A stretch of 64,000 nt of DNA from contig OY756149.1 of NCBI GenBank assembly GCA_963576785.1, positions 1,054,001 to 1,118,000 on the forward strand, given 5' to 3'. Positions 23,340 to 35,700 of this stretch are shown here, in pieces (position 1 is the stretch's first letter; each line of letters opens with the position of its first letter). The notes under the pieces are model-generated. The model was not told the origin of the DNA. It saw only the letters and a program-made list of their open reading frames with translations, and searched no databases. The position numbers were made by a program, and so were the translations under genes. The stretch comes from Chlorophyllum brunneum (Eukaryota; Basidiomycota; Agaricomycetes; Agaricales; Agaricaceae).

Positions 23340-25199
23340 GAATGGAACGTCAAAATTCTTCAACACATGTACCGCGAAATGGAGCGGCTCATGAATGAAT
23401 TCGGCCTAGAAATTGAACACGGCAAGTCCGAAGTCTTTCACTTTACATGTGCAAGACAGGACTCAAATCCCTCTATTGATTTGGGATCACCACCATTCAC
23501 TGGCCGCACCCCCCTCAAACCAAAAACCCATTGGCGTTATCTCAGTTTCTACTTCGACTGGATGTTGACCTTCAAGGAACACATTCGATTCTACTCCGCC
23601 AAGGCAATATCCACGATTAAGGTGATGAGAATGCTAGGGAACTCCGTAAGAGGTCTGTCTCCTAGCAACAAAAGATTATTATACCATTCGTGTGTCATAC
23701 CAGTGGCGACATATGAATACCAACTTTGGTTTTATGATAGGTCACGGACTAAAGGGACTTATGAAATCCTTAACAAAATGCAATGAAGTGTGGCGCTCTG
23801 AATTACTGGGGCCTTCTGGACTTCTCCCACAGGTAGCATAGAATCCCTTGCGGGGCTCATGCCCATCAAACTCCATCTCCAAAAGTTGGCCGAATGACAG
23901 ATGTCGAGGCTTCATACGTTGGACGATGAACATACATTGGCAAGATTGACAAAGGAGTATCATTCTTCCCCTCACTGACTTCATATCAAGAATTTCACGG
24001 AGATTCAGAAGAAGAAGACACTTGGAGCTGTGATGGATATTTTGCACCCTACCCCCGAGACCCGTTATATAGAACATTTTAACTCTGTTTCTAAATCTGT
24101 CTGGCCTGGATGTAGGTTACTTGACCGTTTCCCTACTAATGTATCTTTTACAGGATTTAACTGGGACAGCCCTCACCTCTCAAAGATGCTTTGGGACAAT
24201 GTTACAACTAACGTGATGATGGATGACAAGTCCATTATTATCGGCACGGATGGCTCGGTCCACCCCAACCCCAACCCACTTGCCAGCCAGTTCACGGTGG
24301 CAGCTACTATTTGATATCTAGACGGCGGGAGCTCTATCATGAAGAGGCTTAGAGGAACTATGTCGACAGATACTGAACTGGTCACACAGTACTTAGGAAT
24401 CACCAAGGTACTCGCAACTGCAAGATATGACCAGGTTGAGCACATTCACATGTTCACCAATTCCATCGCAGCCTCTCGGCTTCTACTCGATTGTTCGCCA
24501 CACTCCTGCCAGCGACAATCCATCCTCACATCGAAGGTGCTCCTAGCTTGGTTCAACAAGTCAGACCAGCACCACCTTTCCTTTTATCACATGCCATCAA
24601 AGTGTAAATACGGTATACAGAAAGCCACTCACGATTGGATTCAGACAGTCGCCTGGCCTAACCGGGGTAGAAACTACCAAGTCCCTAACTCCGTGGACCA
24701 CTTATGCAAGAAGTTTGCCGAACGAGCGATCCATACATGGCAGGCCATGTTTGGATTTAAGAAATACAGCGGTAGCTCCTTCCTCCACCTCCCAGTGCGA
24801 GCAAATAGGGCCTCTGCTTTACTGTCGCATATCAAGTCCAGTCCCTGGATACAAGAATGTGGTCACCAGCCTCAGCTCTTCACAAAAGTATGTTACGCCA
24901 TCCTATGCCATACCCCGATTGGGGAGTTTCATCTTCGATTCTTCCCCAACGAGGACCTATCATGCCACCACTGTAACAGTCAAATGGTACAGACTAGGTC
25001 ACACATCCTCTATTGTTGCAACACCTTTGATCATCACTTTGGCGTTGACACTATCAAGACTTTTGTCAATTTCTTGTGTCGAAACCCTACTGCATTCAAC
25101 TTCCCCCCAGAACCTGACTGCCCTCGTATCCGCGCTGGGTCAATACCCCCATTACATCGTAGTCAAGTCCAAAGGAGGTTTGGGTCTGCACCTGCGTAA
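23340..25199 (+). pseudogene. LINE ORF2 remnant: RT C-terminal part, RNase H, CCHC
   Basis: The reading begins with a segment typical of the end of LINE reverse transcriptases (MNEFGLEIEHGKSEVFHF, HWRYLSFYFD). It continues with thumb-like sequence to about 23786, then a stop. RNase H is visible as IIIGTDGSVHPNPNPLASQF (24238 on), TELVTQYLGITKVL and HMFTNSIAASRLLL. The Asp of the last motif (usually TDS/TDN) is replaced by Asn. A terminal zinc-like motif CHHCN...H...C is at about 24960-25040. Stops near 23786 and 24313 make it defective. Confidence 0.75.
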
Positions 25200-26269
25200 A
25201 TCCTTTTCTTTCTTTTCAATTTTCTTATGCTCTCCCGGTTATGGACTTCAAATTCATTTCTCTATTTCTCTCTTCCCCGCTTGTCTACTATTTTATATAT
25301 AGTTTTCATTCAAAATCCATCTATTCTGTGGTGTCTGGGCAAATGCCCTCCCACACACTAGTACTGTTTGTTGTTCCCCCTTGTGATTGCGAATAGATAG
25401 TTCCTTTCTATCAATCTCTCTCTCTCACTCTCTCTCTTTCCGAATTCCTCTTTTCCTTTTTCTCGCTGATCAACGTAGGTACCAAACATCTCTCTAGTGT
25501 ACACGTTAGACGACGTCGAGTCTCGAGGGGTTAGTTTACACATAGTTCACTTTCCCTACTCTGAACATTTTGTACATGTTACTTTTGTATGTATGTACAT
25601 GCGGACTGCATTCGAGCACCGCTATATAAATTGTTGATTCAAAAAAAAAAAAAAAAAAAAAAAAACAATGATACCCAAGCCTTTATAGACTCTCACTGCT
25701 TACCTGCCTCTGACTTTAAAGTTGGTGACAAGGTATTTGTCAAAGCTCAGTTTTTCTGTACTACTAGACCTTCAAAGAAACTGTCCGAGAAGTATCTAGG
25801 AACATATGAAATCATCACTCAAGTAGGCTCATATTCTTTCACTTTTCAACTCCCTGATTCTATGCGGGCTGTTCACCCTGTATTCCACATTTCTATACTT
25901 GAACCTTCTACCAACAATACTATTCCTAACTGTATACCTCCACCTCTGCCTCTGGTCATCATCGAAGAACTAGAATATAAGATCAAACATATTGTAGACT
26001 CTAAGATTGACAAGTATTATAGAGTCTGCCTACTACTCTACAAAGTTATCTGGGTGGATTATAAAGGAACTAATAAAGAGTTCAGCTGGCTCACTGCTAA
26101 CAAACTAGGGAATGCTCAAGAGTTGATATCTTATTACCACTCTTCTTATTCAGATAAGCCTGGTCTACTTCCTACTCTCTAACTGTTATATTATCACTCT
26201 TCCACTTTGCTGTTTCTAAATCTCTATTCACATTCAAGAATTTCTATATACAGTTAACATCATAGCCAA

Positions 26270-27721
26270 AGAAGAAAATAGTCTGTAAGAAGTTGTCCAA
26301 AAACTCCTAATTATCCTTCTCAACCAACTTCATCTCTCCAAAATCTTCTTCATCCATCACATATTTCTTTTCCTCCTCATTTTCCACTACTCTAGCCAAT
26401 CTCCTCCTCTCTCATACATTGTGTTGCCTCCTCAGCCAAATATAATCAGGTCATAGTGGTAAGACTAGTGGCAGTAGCTAGGACTTAGCTACTTCACTCT
26501 GCAACAGCTACAACTTCAGCAACTTGTTATGCTATTGTTGTAATACTATCAGCTACCACACATACTTGTTCTGCTCTTCTACTACTCTAGCCAGTTGGTT
26601 GACATGATCTGATGAAGTATATAGCATGTGAGTGAACAGTGCTATATACTTTCTGTTCCAAAAACCAGTCTGTAGTACCTATCTGATTCTCTAGTCAGCT
26701 TCCCTCCAACTCTATCCTCCACATTCACATTTATGATTCCCTCAAGAGCTGCAGATATCTCCAGCTCAGACTCATTGATTTCCCAGCCCATCTAGCAAGG
26801 GTTTAGAATGTGACAACGGGTGGGAATTGTTGGAATTGAAGTCAAGGTGGACATAGTCAAGGTCTTTAACTTCTTCTTAGTCAACTTGTCAAGGTCCTAC
26901 TGCAATAACTTGTATCCACAGCATTGTTTACTTACAGAACAATTCTTGCAATTGTTCTACTTTGGATCTAGTCAGGAATCAGGTCAAGTTTATCAATCTG
27001 AACTGATATTACTTACTAGTATTCTTTTTATATACCAACCCCTTCAACTCATATCTTTTGCATACCTGTGTCCCACCAAACCTCTCTTGCAGGTGTGTCC
27101 AAGTACCTTTTAGATACTCAATAATTGTTACCTTCTCTTCAGTTACTACCTACTAGGTCCAGGTTCTATCCTTTGAGTTGGTGGACAGATTGTTGAGGAG
27201 ATAGGCACCCTGATTGGCACCTGTTCAACTGGTGATGGCATCTGTACAGCTTGTCTCTTGCCCTTATTGACAGACACCAATGGTAGACTATCACTAGAGT
27301 CATCCAAGTCTATCTGGACAACTTTTCAGACAGATGTTCAAGGCTCCTCTGCCTCACTCTCACTACTACTCTTCTCTTTTCCCTCTGCTCCATCCTCACT
27401 TGAGGTATCAGTGTCTTTTTGGATGCTTCCCTCCCCTCTGGACTTCTCAGGTTCACTTGCTTCCTTATTTTCACTATCCAACCTTCTATCTGACTCTTCA
27501 TCTGTACCCTCTGACTCTAACTCAGTATACTTGATCTTGTTTGTGGACTCCTCCAAAATCACAGATGGTACTGCTGTCACCTCCTTCAGCTTCTGTATCC
27601 TCACCACCTTCTTCAGATGCCTATCTTGTTTGGGTACCATTTGTTCTGCTGAGCTCATGGAGGCAGTCCAAGCATGTTTCCTACTGGGACCAGAGAGTTT
27701 AGAGCTGGAGGATTGGGGCAT
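26270..27721 (-). pseudogene. Antisense ORF between integrase and 3' LTR of gypsy A
   Basis: On the strand opposite to gag-pol, an ATG at 27721 opens 127 residues of Ser/Glu/Lys-rich sequence. After two TGA stops the same frame continues with VVQIDLDDSSDSLPLVSVNK to about 27125. Further protein-like stretches follow in shifted frames, for example GWEINESELEISAALEG (about 26790-26740). A hydrophilic, Gln/Leu-rich segment around 26590-26280 includes NEEEKKYVMDEEDFGEM. A stretch with spaced Cys and Lys near 26900 could be a decayed zinc-binding cluster. Function unknown; the call rests on coding character and position. Confidence 0.5.
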
Positions 27722-27858
27722 AGTAGAGAGTTAGGATTAGATAACAGTTGGGATCTTGTCCAAGTTTTTTGCAGGACTTATAGGTGCAGACAGAGATTTA
27801 TGATTTGCAGTCTGCACAGCCTGTTGGCCTCATAGGTTTGGCCTTAAGGAAGGAATAC

Positions 27859-28468
27859 TGTTACAACCAGTAACTTGCATGTCTGTACATAGACATGATT
27901 CTACCTTAGTTCAGGTTTTCAGTTTGCATAGAGGATTACTCATGGATTATACTTATCTTTGTTCTGAACCTATCAATTAACCTTTCCTATATTTGTTTTT
28001 CCATCTGCTTTTGTCCATCCTGTTTCCTTTTACATTCTGATTCCCTTTTACCTCTATTACTCCATTCTTCAGTATTACCTATTATGTTATCACATCATGT
28101 TCCTGTTACTGATATTATATAATATCTTTCTTACCTTTTTCTGTCTAGTTACTCTGTTATCTAGTCCGTTGACTTTCTAATACTTTTCCACTACTAGTAT
28201 ATAAGTAGTTCTTAGTACACTTGTATTCAGTAGTCTGATAATCTACTTAGTCTCTGGCTATCTCTTTTTACTATTCTCTACTATATAAGTAATCCTTTTT
28301 GCTCATCCGTTACCCACATCTGACCTTTGTCCTAGTGGCAAGAGGTTATCTAAGTGAAGACCACTATGATATCTAGAGGAGCACAGTACACAAGCTGAAG
28401 CCAAGGTCCCTTGTCCATCTGGTCCACTATTCTATAAGGACCATACTCTTGTTTTTAGTCTTGTAACA
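27859..28468 (+). repeat. Right (3') LTR of gypsy A
   Basis: Starts TGTTACAACCAGTAACTTGC and ends CTTGTAACA. Same sequence as 17140-17753 apart from scattered changes and a 4-nt length difference near the end. Confidence 0.88.
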
Positions 28469-28487
28469 CTAACTACACATGCAGCAC

Positions 28488-29051
28488 TGTTGAGAAAATG
28501 ACTGTAACAAGTTGTTATGGCTACTAGTAGTAGTAAACACAGTAGAAGAGAATATGGGGTCTGCTCACTGAGGAAATACACTTCTAAGAAGTATCTAAAG
28601 AAGAGTAGCTCAGATAGACAGAGGTTGTTTACAAAATAATCTTTGTTTGTGTCATATAGGTCAAAGTTGAGTAGATCAAGGTTTGGATTGCATTTGAGAA
28701 TATAGACAATGGTAAAGGATATGTTCAATTGAACATAATGCAAAACATATCTATTACATAATGTTTATATACATGTAGAGGAGCATAGGTAAGTCATACT
28801 ACATATAAAGTTATATAGACTATATTGTGTTGGAAATACATAGAATATTCTATCTGACTCTTACTGAGTACTGTGGAATATGTATTCTAGTCATTGGAAC
28901 TATATAGAATGATCTACTAAGTACCAATCATTATTACTAGTCATACTCAGCTTAGTATAACATTTATTATATGCAGAGCAACTCATAGGAGGTTTTAGTT
29001 CAGTCTATTATTATTATAATGACTAGAATATATATAATGGAAACTTCAACA
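28488..29051 (+). repeat. Left terminal repeat of the old LTR element
   Basis: Shares long blocks with 38745-39310, for example cattggaactatatagaatg and gttcagtctattattattat. It begins TGTTGA and appears to end TTCAACA, giving an inverted hexamer at its ends. Confidence 0.6.
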
Positions 29052-30266
29052 AGCATACTTTTCCTAAGAATGGCCTCAGTAAAGAAACAAGTGCACAAAC
29101 AACAAGGAGAATATCAAAATTAAAATATCAGCCCTAGTGATTCTTGTGAGCAACATGTCTTGAAGAGCCAAATTACTTATTTAGAGTTGTAAAGAGGCTA
29201 AAAGGACAAGATCAACATTTAACTCTCGTAAAGTAATCTACTCCAATCATAATAGTAACAGTATAGCTGCCAGTAGTAGTAAGAATATTCTCTGTATTAG
29301 ACTCCACCTGTTATTCAAACAATCCTGGTCTTACCTGAGAAAAATGAAATCCAATAATAGTAGCACAAGATTTGATAGTATAGAACTATACTGGATAGTA
29401 CTTTCCTCATTAATCTCAGCTATGGTAATAATGTGGGCCTGTACTGGATAGCTGGTGTCTCACTAGTTTTGTTCTTAACCTGTTCAGATCCAAACCTAAG
29501 ATAGGCAAATTACTAATGCTTGCATAATATACTAGCTCTTGCATACAACCCTCTTTGTAGTTTTACCTCCTTTTATTAGCCACTGCTCTCATTCTTTTGG
29601 CTTTCACTATTTCCTCTGGCCAAACCAATACTTCTCTCAGTTAGTTTTTCTCTAACCAACATGATGTCTATTGATAATTAAAAATTAAAAAGTTCTTTTT
29701 ACCTCCACAATAATACCTGATATCAGCTCCAACCTTTGGGGTTGCATTGGGATACAGTACTAAAGTCAATGGCTGAATCCTTTACTGGAATACCCATAAA
29801 ACATAGGTGTGGAGCTTATACTACTACTAACAAATTCTTGATAGCATTACAAGTAAACAAGTACTATCTGGATTTACATAATTTCTAGGAACCATATAAA
29901 ATATATGCAAGTATTATTCAAAATTATTTGAATATTTTTTACATAAGTCTATTTTTTTGAATAGGATTTGTTTGACATGGTTTCTAGAAACTATATAAAT
30001 TATGTTTATAATATGTTTTAGGTAGGTTTTACATAAGCAACTGGAAACTATGTAAATTCAGATATAGTAACAGATAACTACAGCCTTTTACAGTAATTAT
30101 ATCTAATCTGAAAAGTCAGAAGCAAGAATGATCTACTCTCATATTAAGTATATAGTATCTATGAAACTATTTACAAATAATTTGAACTACAACTTAAGCA
30201 GTCCATTGTAATTGCCACTAGCCACTCTCAGAGTTTATCTCAGACAGTAAGACACTGATGGTTATA

Positions 30267-30476
30267 CAGTAGGGAACAAAACCCTTTCAATGATTTCCAG
30301 TTCCAGACAAATCCTTGAATAACTCCTGAACTACTAAAGCAATTCACTCCATGTTTTAATTGTAGACAGCCCTACATTTACCCTATGTTACCTCTGAATA
30401 TCATAATGTAATATAAATTTCCTGAGGTGCTATGAATTAATGAATATTATGAGTACATTGGAAAGGTTTTGTCCCT
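30267..30476 (+). repeat. Left 210-nt terminal inverted repeat of Tc1/mariner
   Basis: Reverse complement of 37998-38207. The outer end agggaacaaaaccctttcaatg recurs inverted at the inner end (cattggaaaggttttgtccct), so each arm has two inverted copies of the terminal motif. Confidence 0.85.
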
Positions 30477-31389
30477 CATAGCCTCTGGGCACATAACTTT
30501 GTTGAATACCTCCAAATAAATTCAAATAAAATCAGGTGACTATGGTAGATAATGTATAAATAGATGTGCTTACTTTCTATGCAAAAATTAACCCACTACA
30601 GTATCATTCTCTGTTATAAAATCTCTTTTTCCTTCCCAGATTGAATATATTCTCTTTTTTCTGAATCAAGGGCATTCTGCTTCTAAAATTGCTTTAACTA
30701 CTTCCCATTCACTCAGTACTGTCTCCAGAATTTGTTCTCAGTACAGGCCAATACTTTCCAAGCCTATTGGTAGTCAACCATGCTAACTTTCCTCCTCTGA
30801 TACCAAATATACCATATGTCTTATTACTTCTAGCAAGATTGAAAATACCTTCCAAGCCACAAAATCACTCCAGACAGTCCTGAGTACACCTCTGACATCC
30901 AAAACCATTTGACAAGCACTCAGGAGGGCAGGATTAAAGGCTGTAGTGAAGAGATCTTGGTCTAAACTTTTTAGAGTACAAAGACAGAAGAGGTTAAAGT
31001 TTGCAAAAAGACACAAAGACTGGACTGTGGATGATTGGAAGAGGGTAGTTTGGTCAGATAAGACCAAAATTAATTGTATGGAGTCAGATGGCAGGAAATG
31101 GGTGTGGAAAAGGGCAGGAGAGGGGCTTACTGACAGGCTGATAAAAGGAACTATCAAGTTTGGAGAAGGTTCTGCCATGATATGGGAGTGTATGCTGTGG
31201 CAAGGGCCAGGCTGTTTGCACCATATTGAAGGTATAATAGATGCTGAAGGTTATATCCAAATTCTGGATGATAAACGTTATAAGAGCCTCAAAAAATACA
31301 GGAAGAAGAAGTGGGAGGTTATCTTTCAACATGATAATGATCCCAACCACAAGAGCAAGAGAGCCCAAAACTGGCTTGAAGACAGTAGT

Positions 31390-31694
31390 TGTTACGACCT
31401 TAGTCTGAGACTCAGGTTGCAAGTCTTTGGATAAAGACAAGGAAGTAGAGAGAAGAGTAAGGAATAATACGATTGGTAAAGTGTAAGGAATACATCAAGT
31501 ATTACTACACTTTATATACTAGTGGTAAGAACTTAGAATAATGGAACAGGGTAAAGGAGTCATAGGGATGAATAAGATGAGTCAGAAGAAGTACAGCCAT
31601 AAGAGATGAAATACAGAGGTAAAACAGATACATAGGAATGATAAATGTGACAGGCGCATGATAGGAATGTACTATCTATCTATAGTTCATAACA
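31390..31694 (-). repeat. 3' LTR of gypsy B
   Basis: On the minus strand it starts TGTTATGAACTATAGATAG and ends GGTCGTAACA. Only scattered differences from 37417-37721. Confidence 0.92.
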
Positions 31695-31737
31695 ATACCT
31701 CCCTTTTTACTTTTATGACCCTATGAAACATCATAGT

Positions 31738-32719
31738 CTACTTGTCATCTTGTTCTTTGTATAAGGCATTGACAAGTTGACATTTGATAAGACCAATCAT
31801 CGAGGTTCCTGATTTGCATCGATATCCAATCCAGAAGGGGGTGTGGTCTTGGCCTCCTCTGAAGAGAGCTATGGTGCGTTCTTTGAATGTAGCTGTATCA
31901 TTTGTTTCAGCTGCGACAAGGTTGTGTATTATCTCTTCCCAGTAGTTTTCTTCGAACTGTCCTCTGTCTTTGAGTGTGAGATAAGATGGGGGTGGGTTGA
32001 ATATTGTTGGTTTGGGTGGCGGGTCCATATCACGCAATTGTATAAGGAGGTGGTCTACTTCATCTTGCATATCTGGTTCCATTAGATGGTCTGGGACTGA
32101 TTTGTCGATTTCCTCCATTCCTTTGTCTAACCAGTCCTGTTCATCATCTTTGTGGTAGGGTGGCTTGTTAGGTAAGGTAGTGGGGATGTATGAGTCGAGA
32201 TCCATTAGTCTCTGTGCAAGTCTATAGGTGAGATTGTTGCTTGAGTTGGTAAGGTAATTGAGTCTTTTGCCTGTCATGATTAAGGCACTTTGGATGCATT
32301 TATTTGTATCAGAGTGCACTAATATGTTGAGGTCAGTGGCTGCTTTGTCTAATAACTCCTTCATGAGTTCATATTTCCCAGTTGACATGGCAGCGGGAAG
32401 AGCTCTGGTAGTAGTGATGAGTAGAATGTGGCTCAGTGCTTTGGCTTGGATTTGGAGGTTGTTGATGGCATGGGCAATATATGTGAGTCCTTTGGTTGTG
32501 TTGGTATAGTATTCAATTTGATCTTCGGTAGACTGGGTATCGAGGAGATTGTTAAGTTCTTGTTCGAATTCTGTGTCGTTGGCTGGAAAAGGGGTGGGCT
32601 TGCGTTCAGCATGTATGGTGTGTTGTGAAGGTAATTAGTGAAGTTTAGGGTGTAGTAGATACAACGTGAGGTGCGTCAAGTGTAGTGATCTCTTGTAACA
32701 CGAGGTTTGTTGTTCATAA
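31738..32719 (-). CDS. Extra ORF downstream of integrase in gypsy B
   Basis: A clean frame runs from a stop at about 32645 to 31738, about 300 codons; the first in-frame ATG is at 32388 (216 residues, MSTGKYELMKELLDK). Upstream codons (HAERKPTPFPANDTEFEQEL) look coding too. An ATG at 32719 (MNNKPRVTRDHYT) in another frame, broken by one TGA, may be the original start, joined by a shift near 32610. The N-terminal half is helical and hydrophilic; the rest has DMDPPPKPTIFNPPPSYLTL and KERTIALFRGGQDHTPFWIG. No signal peptide or membrane segment, so it is not env-like. Function unknown. It is the longest unbroken ORF of the element. Confidence 0.6.
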
Positions 32720-32779
32720 TTGTCACTTTTTACCCCTCCTTTTTATAGGTTTTGTCCTCAAAATCTTGTCTAAAAATTC

Positions 32780-35700
32780 TTGAACTGCCTCCTTAGTGTT
32801 TCCTAATTCTAACTCGTTTTCCCATGTGTCTTCTTTGGAGGTATACCCTTTTCAGTATACTAGGAATTGATTTCGTTGCCCTTTTGTGCAGTGTCCTCGG
32901 ATTTCTTCTACCTCATATTGCTCTTCATTGTTGATGATCTCGGGCATTGGTGGCAGTGGGGTGTGCTGGCTGTCAAACTCGGGTTTTCGATAGGGGGAGA
33001 GGAGTCTGCTGTTAAACACATCATATATCACCCATGTTTCAGATAGTTCTAATTGGTAGCTTGTTTCACCTATTTTTGTTTTTATCCTGAATAGTCCATA
33101 TCATTTGTGATCCAGCTTTTTGGTTGGTCTTGTTGTTCTGATATTACTTGCTTTAAGCCAAACTTGTTCTCCTGGGATGTACTCCTGTTCTGGCTTAGTA
33201 CTGTTGCATTTCTCCATTTGTTCCTGACTGCATTGTAACATCTTTGTCACTTCTTGTTGCATGTTTTGTAACTCCTGTATTTGTTCCGTAATTGCAGGTG
33301 CTTTGGTGATGCTCGTTATGTCTCCTTTCCAAGGGTGTTGTCCATAAACTATTTCGAATGGTGAATATCCGGTAGCTGTGTGGATTTTGTCATTGTACTG
33401 GAATTCCGTTGTGGCTAGCCATTTTTTCCAATTGTCTTGAGCATGGTTTATTACATTTCTGAGGTATGTTTCAACCTCCTGGTTGATGTGTTCTATTTGA
33501 CTGTTGGTTTGTGGATGGTATGCCATGGATAAGTTTTGCTGGGTTCCTGTTGCTTGGCATAGTTCTGCTATGAATTTGGATGCAAATTGTGGGCCTCTGT
33601 TGCTGATAATTCTTCGGAGTATTCCATGTGTTCTCTATATGTCATCTCGATAGATATCTCCTAGCTCCTTGGATGTTAAGGTGGTGTTGACTGCATGCAA
33701 TCTGATCATTTTGCTAAAACAATTGACTATGACAAGTATTGCGTCATATCCTTCTGATTCTGGTAGCAGTCCTATCATGTCAATTGATATCTCCTCCCAA
33801 GGTTCCGCTGGTGTCGGTAGTGGATGGAGATGTGTTGTTGGTCTTGTTTGGAGTATTTTATTTCGTTGACATACTTCATATCCCCTGATGTGTCATTTGA
33901 TATCATTATGCATCTGGGGCTACCAATAACTCTGTTTAAGGAGTTCAATCATTCAATATTGTCCTGGATGTCCTATATTGGTTTTGTTGTGATGTTGTCG
34001 TAGTATTTCTTGTCATATTTGGTTGTTAGGTGGGACATATATTCTTCCTTCGAACATTGGTACTCCATCTGTTTCCCATATCTCCTTTGGTCGCTTCTCT
34101 TTTTCTTTTAGCCATTGTGTTTCCCTTCTTGTCTCTTTTCATAGTTGGTGTTTCAGATCTTCCTCTCCTGAGATTTCCCAGATTTGTTGGATTGTGGTGG
34201 TCGTACTGTTGTCGAATAAGTGGTCGGGTAGTAAGGTGATATCAGTGTTGTCTCGAGTAGTGTCCATTTTTGTTAGTCTTGATAAGATGTCGGCTTTTGT
34301 GTTGGTTTTTCTGGGGATATGTTTCAGTATGTAATGGTATTCTTATAGCTCCATCTGCCACCTCGCTTGTTGTCCTGTGAGTTACTGTGGTTTTCGGAAG
34401 TATTCTAGGTTTTTGTGATTGGTCCATATTTTGAAAGGTTCATCTACATCGAGTAGATATTGTCTCCAGGTCTTGATTGCTTCTCAAATGGCAAGTAACT
34501 CTTTATCATAGATTTGATAGTTTCATTCTGCGGGTGTCATTGTTCTTGAATGGAATGTGATTGGATGCCAGTGTTCTTCTTGTTTTTGCAATAATACTGC
34601 TCCTACTCTATATCCCAATGCATCCACTTCTACCCTGTATTGACCCTTGTCCTGTGGCATTGCTAGTACCAGTTCACTTGTGATCTTTTCTTTGATTCTT
34701 TCGAAGGCTTGTTGCTATTGTTCCTTCTATACCTATTGCATGTCTTTTTTCTTCAACTCATGTAATGGGGCTGCTATGTTGCTGAAGTCATGAATGAATC
34801 GTTGGTAGAAGTTTACAAATCCTAGGAATTTTTCAACATCTTTTAGGGATTTGGGTATTGGCCATTCTTTCACCGCTTTCACTTTCTCCTTCTCCATTTT
34901 AATGCTGCCTTGTCCAACCACAAATTCTAGTATAGGTATTTCTTTTACATCGAATACACATTTCGATCTTTTAAAATATAGTTGGTATTTTGCCGCAATA
35001 TCGAGAAATCATTTTGTTCTGTCTTCAAGTTCCTGGTCCCAGGTATGACAAAATCATCCATGTAGTTGACGACTGCTCCTTCATGTAGCATTTCCCAAAA
35101 GACAGTGTTCATCATCCTTTGGAATGTTGCTGGCAAGTTACTCATTCCAAAAAACATGACTGTTGGTTCGAATAATCCATTGTTCGTTATGAATGCTGCC
35201 TTCCATTCATCACCTTCTCTTATCCTAATATTATTGTATCCCCAGATGATGTCGAGTTTGTTAAAGACTTTCACGTTCTTGAGTTTATTGATAACTTCGC
35301 TTATGAGCGGAAGTGGCATTTTGTCTTTAATCATGTGTTCATTTAGCTTCTTGTAGTCTTGTACTAGTTGTTTGGTTCCATCTTTTTTGGGTATGAAGAA
35401 GTATGGTGTGGCGTAGGGGGATTGTGATGGTCGAATTTGTCCTGAGGCGATGTTTTTGTCGAGGAATTTTTGTAATTCTTGTTTCTCTGTTAATGTCATT
35501 GGATAGACCTTGGACTGTAGTACCAGTGGTATGTCTTCTGTCAGGTTTATTTCGTGGTCCTATATTGTATGTTCTGGTAGTTTGTCAAAGTTCTTCTTGT
35601 TGAACAGGTGCGTATATTGCTGTAGGTATGTTGGTAGGTCTTCTGGGTTTGTTTGATCAGTTTTCTTTTCCTCTATGTGTTCTTTTACCATGCATATTCT

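Larger units (their letters stand above)
22199..25665 (+). mobile_element. Non-LTR (LINE) retrotransposon inserted in gypsy A
   Basis: It ends in an uninterrupted run of 25 A (25641-25665) and is flanked by a 13-bp target duplication, acaatgataccca, at 22186-22198 and 25665-25677 (the last A of the tail is shared). This is the expected product of target-primed reverse transcription. It is richer in GC than its host element. The 3' half encodes the end of an RT, an RNase H and a C-terminal zinc motif. The polymerase core is missing, so the copy is 5'-truncated or rearranged. A simple-sequence pyrimidine tract lies at 25410-25460 in the 3' UTR. Confidence 0.88.
19100..26182 (+). pseudogene. Pol remnant of gypsy A (protease, RT, RNase H, integrase), split by LINE
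   Basis: Protease shows LLDSG (about 19195). RT shows PVLFVKKQDG, KIDLQHAYYSI, MVIPFGLINA and YLDN at the catalytic YxDD box, so the second Asp is Asn. RNase H lies around 20700-21000. Integrase shows an HHCC-like segment (21410-21530), MDFIEKLP, and SNCGSKF where SDxGSKF is expected. After the LINE the reading resumes at 25666 with SDFKVGDKVFVKA and a chromodomain-like end (EYKIKHIVDSK, stop 26180). Many in-frame stops (for example after KKQDGCL and YGLFE) show it cannot be translated as one polyprotein. Confidence 0.82.
17140..28468 (+). mobile_element. Ty3/gypsy LTR retrotransposon A, interrupted by a LINE
   Basis: Direct LTRs at 17140-17753 and 27859-28468 start TGTTACAACC and end AACA. 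Five-base flanks are ccaac (17135-17139) and ctaac (28469-28473), a plausible target duplication with one change. A polypurine tract (aaggaaggaa) precedes the right LTR. The internal order is gag, protease, reverse transcriptase, RNase H, integrase, then chromodomain-like tail, as in Ty3/gypsy elements. The integrase is split by the LINE at 22199-25665. All ORFs have stops or shifts, so it is inactive. A further antisense ORF lies between integrase and right LTR. Confidence 0.9.

Noticed and set aside
25410..25460. CT/CTCT simple repeat as an independent regulatory element
   Set aside because: It lies in the 3' UTR of the LINE, where simple sequence is common.
27258..27734. Plus-strand ORF of 158 residues in the 3' part of gypsy A
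   Set aside because: The minus-strand frame over the same bases has the more protein-like composition and continues beyond it, so the plus-strand ORF is taken as its shadow.
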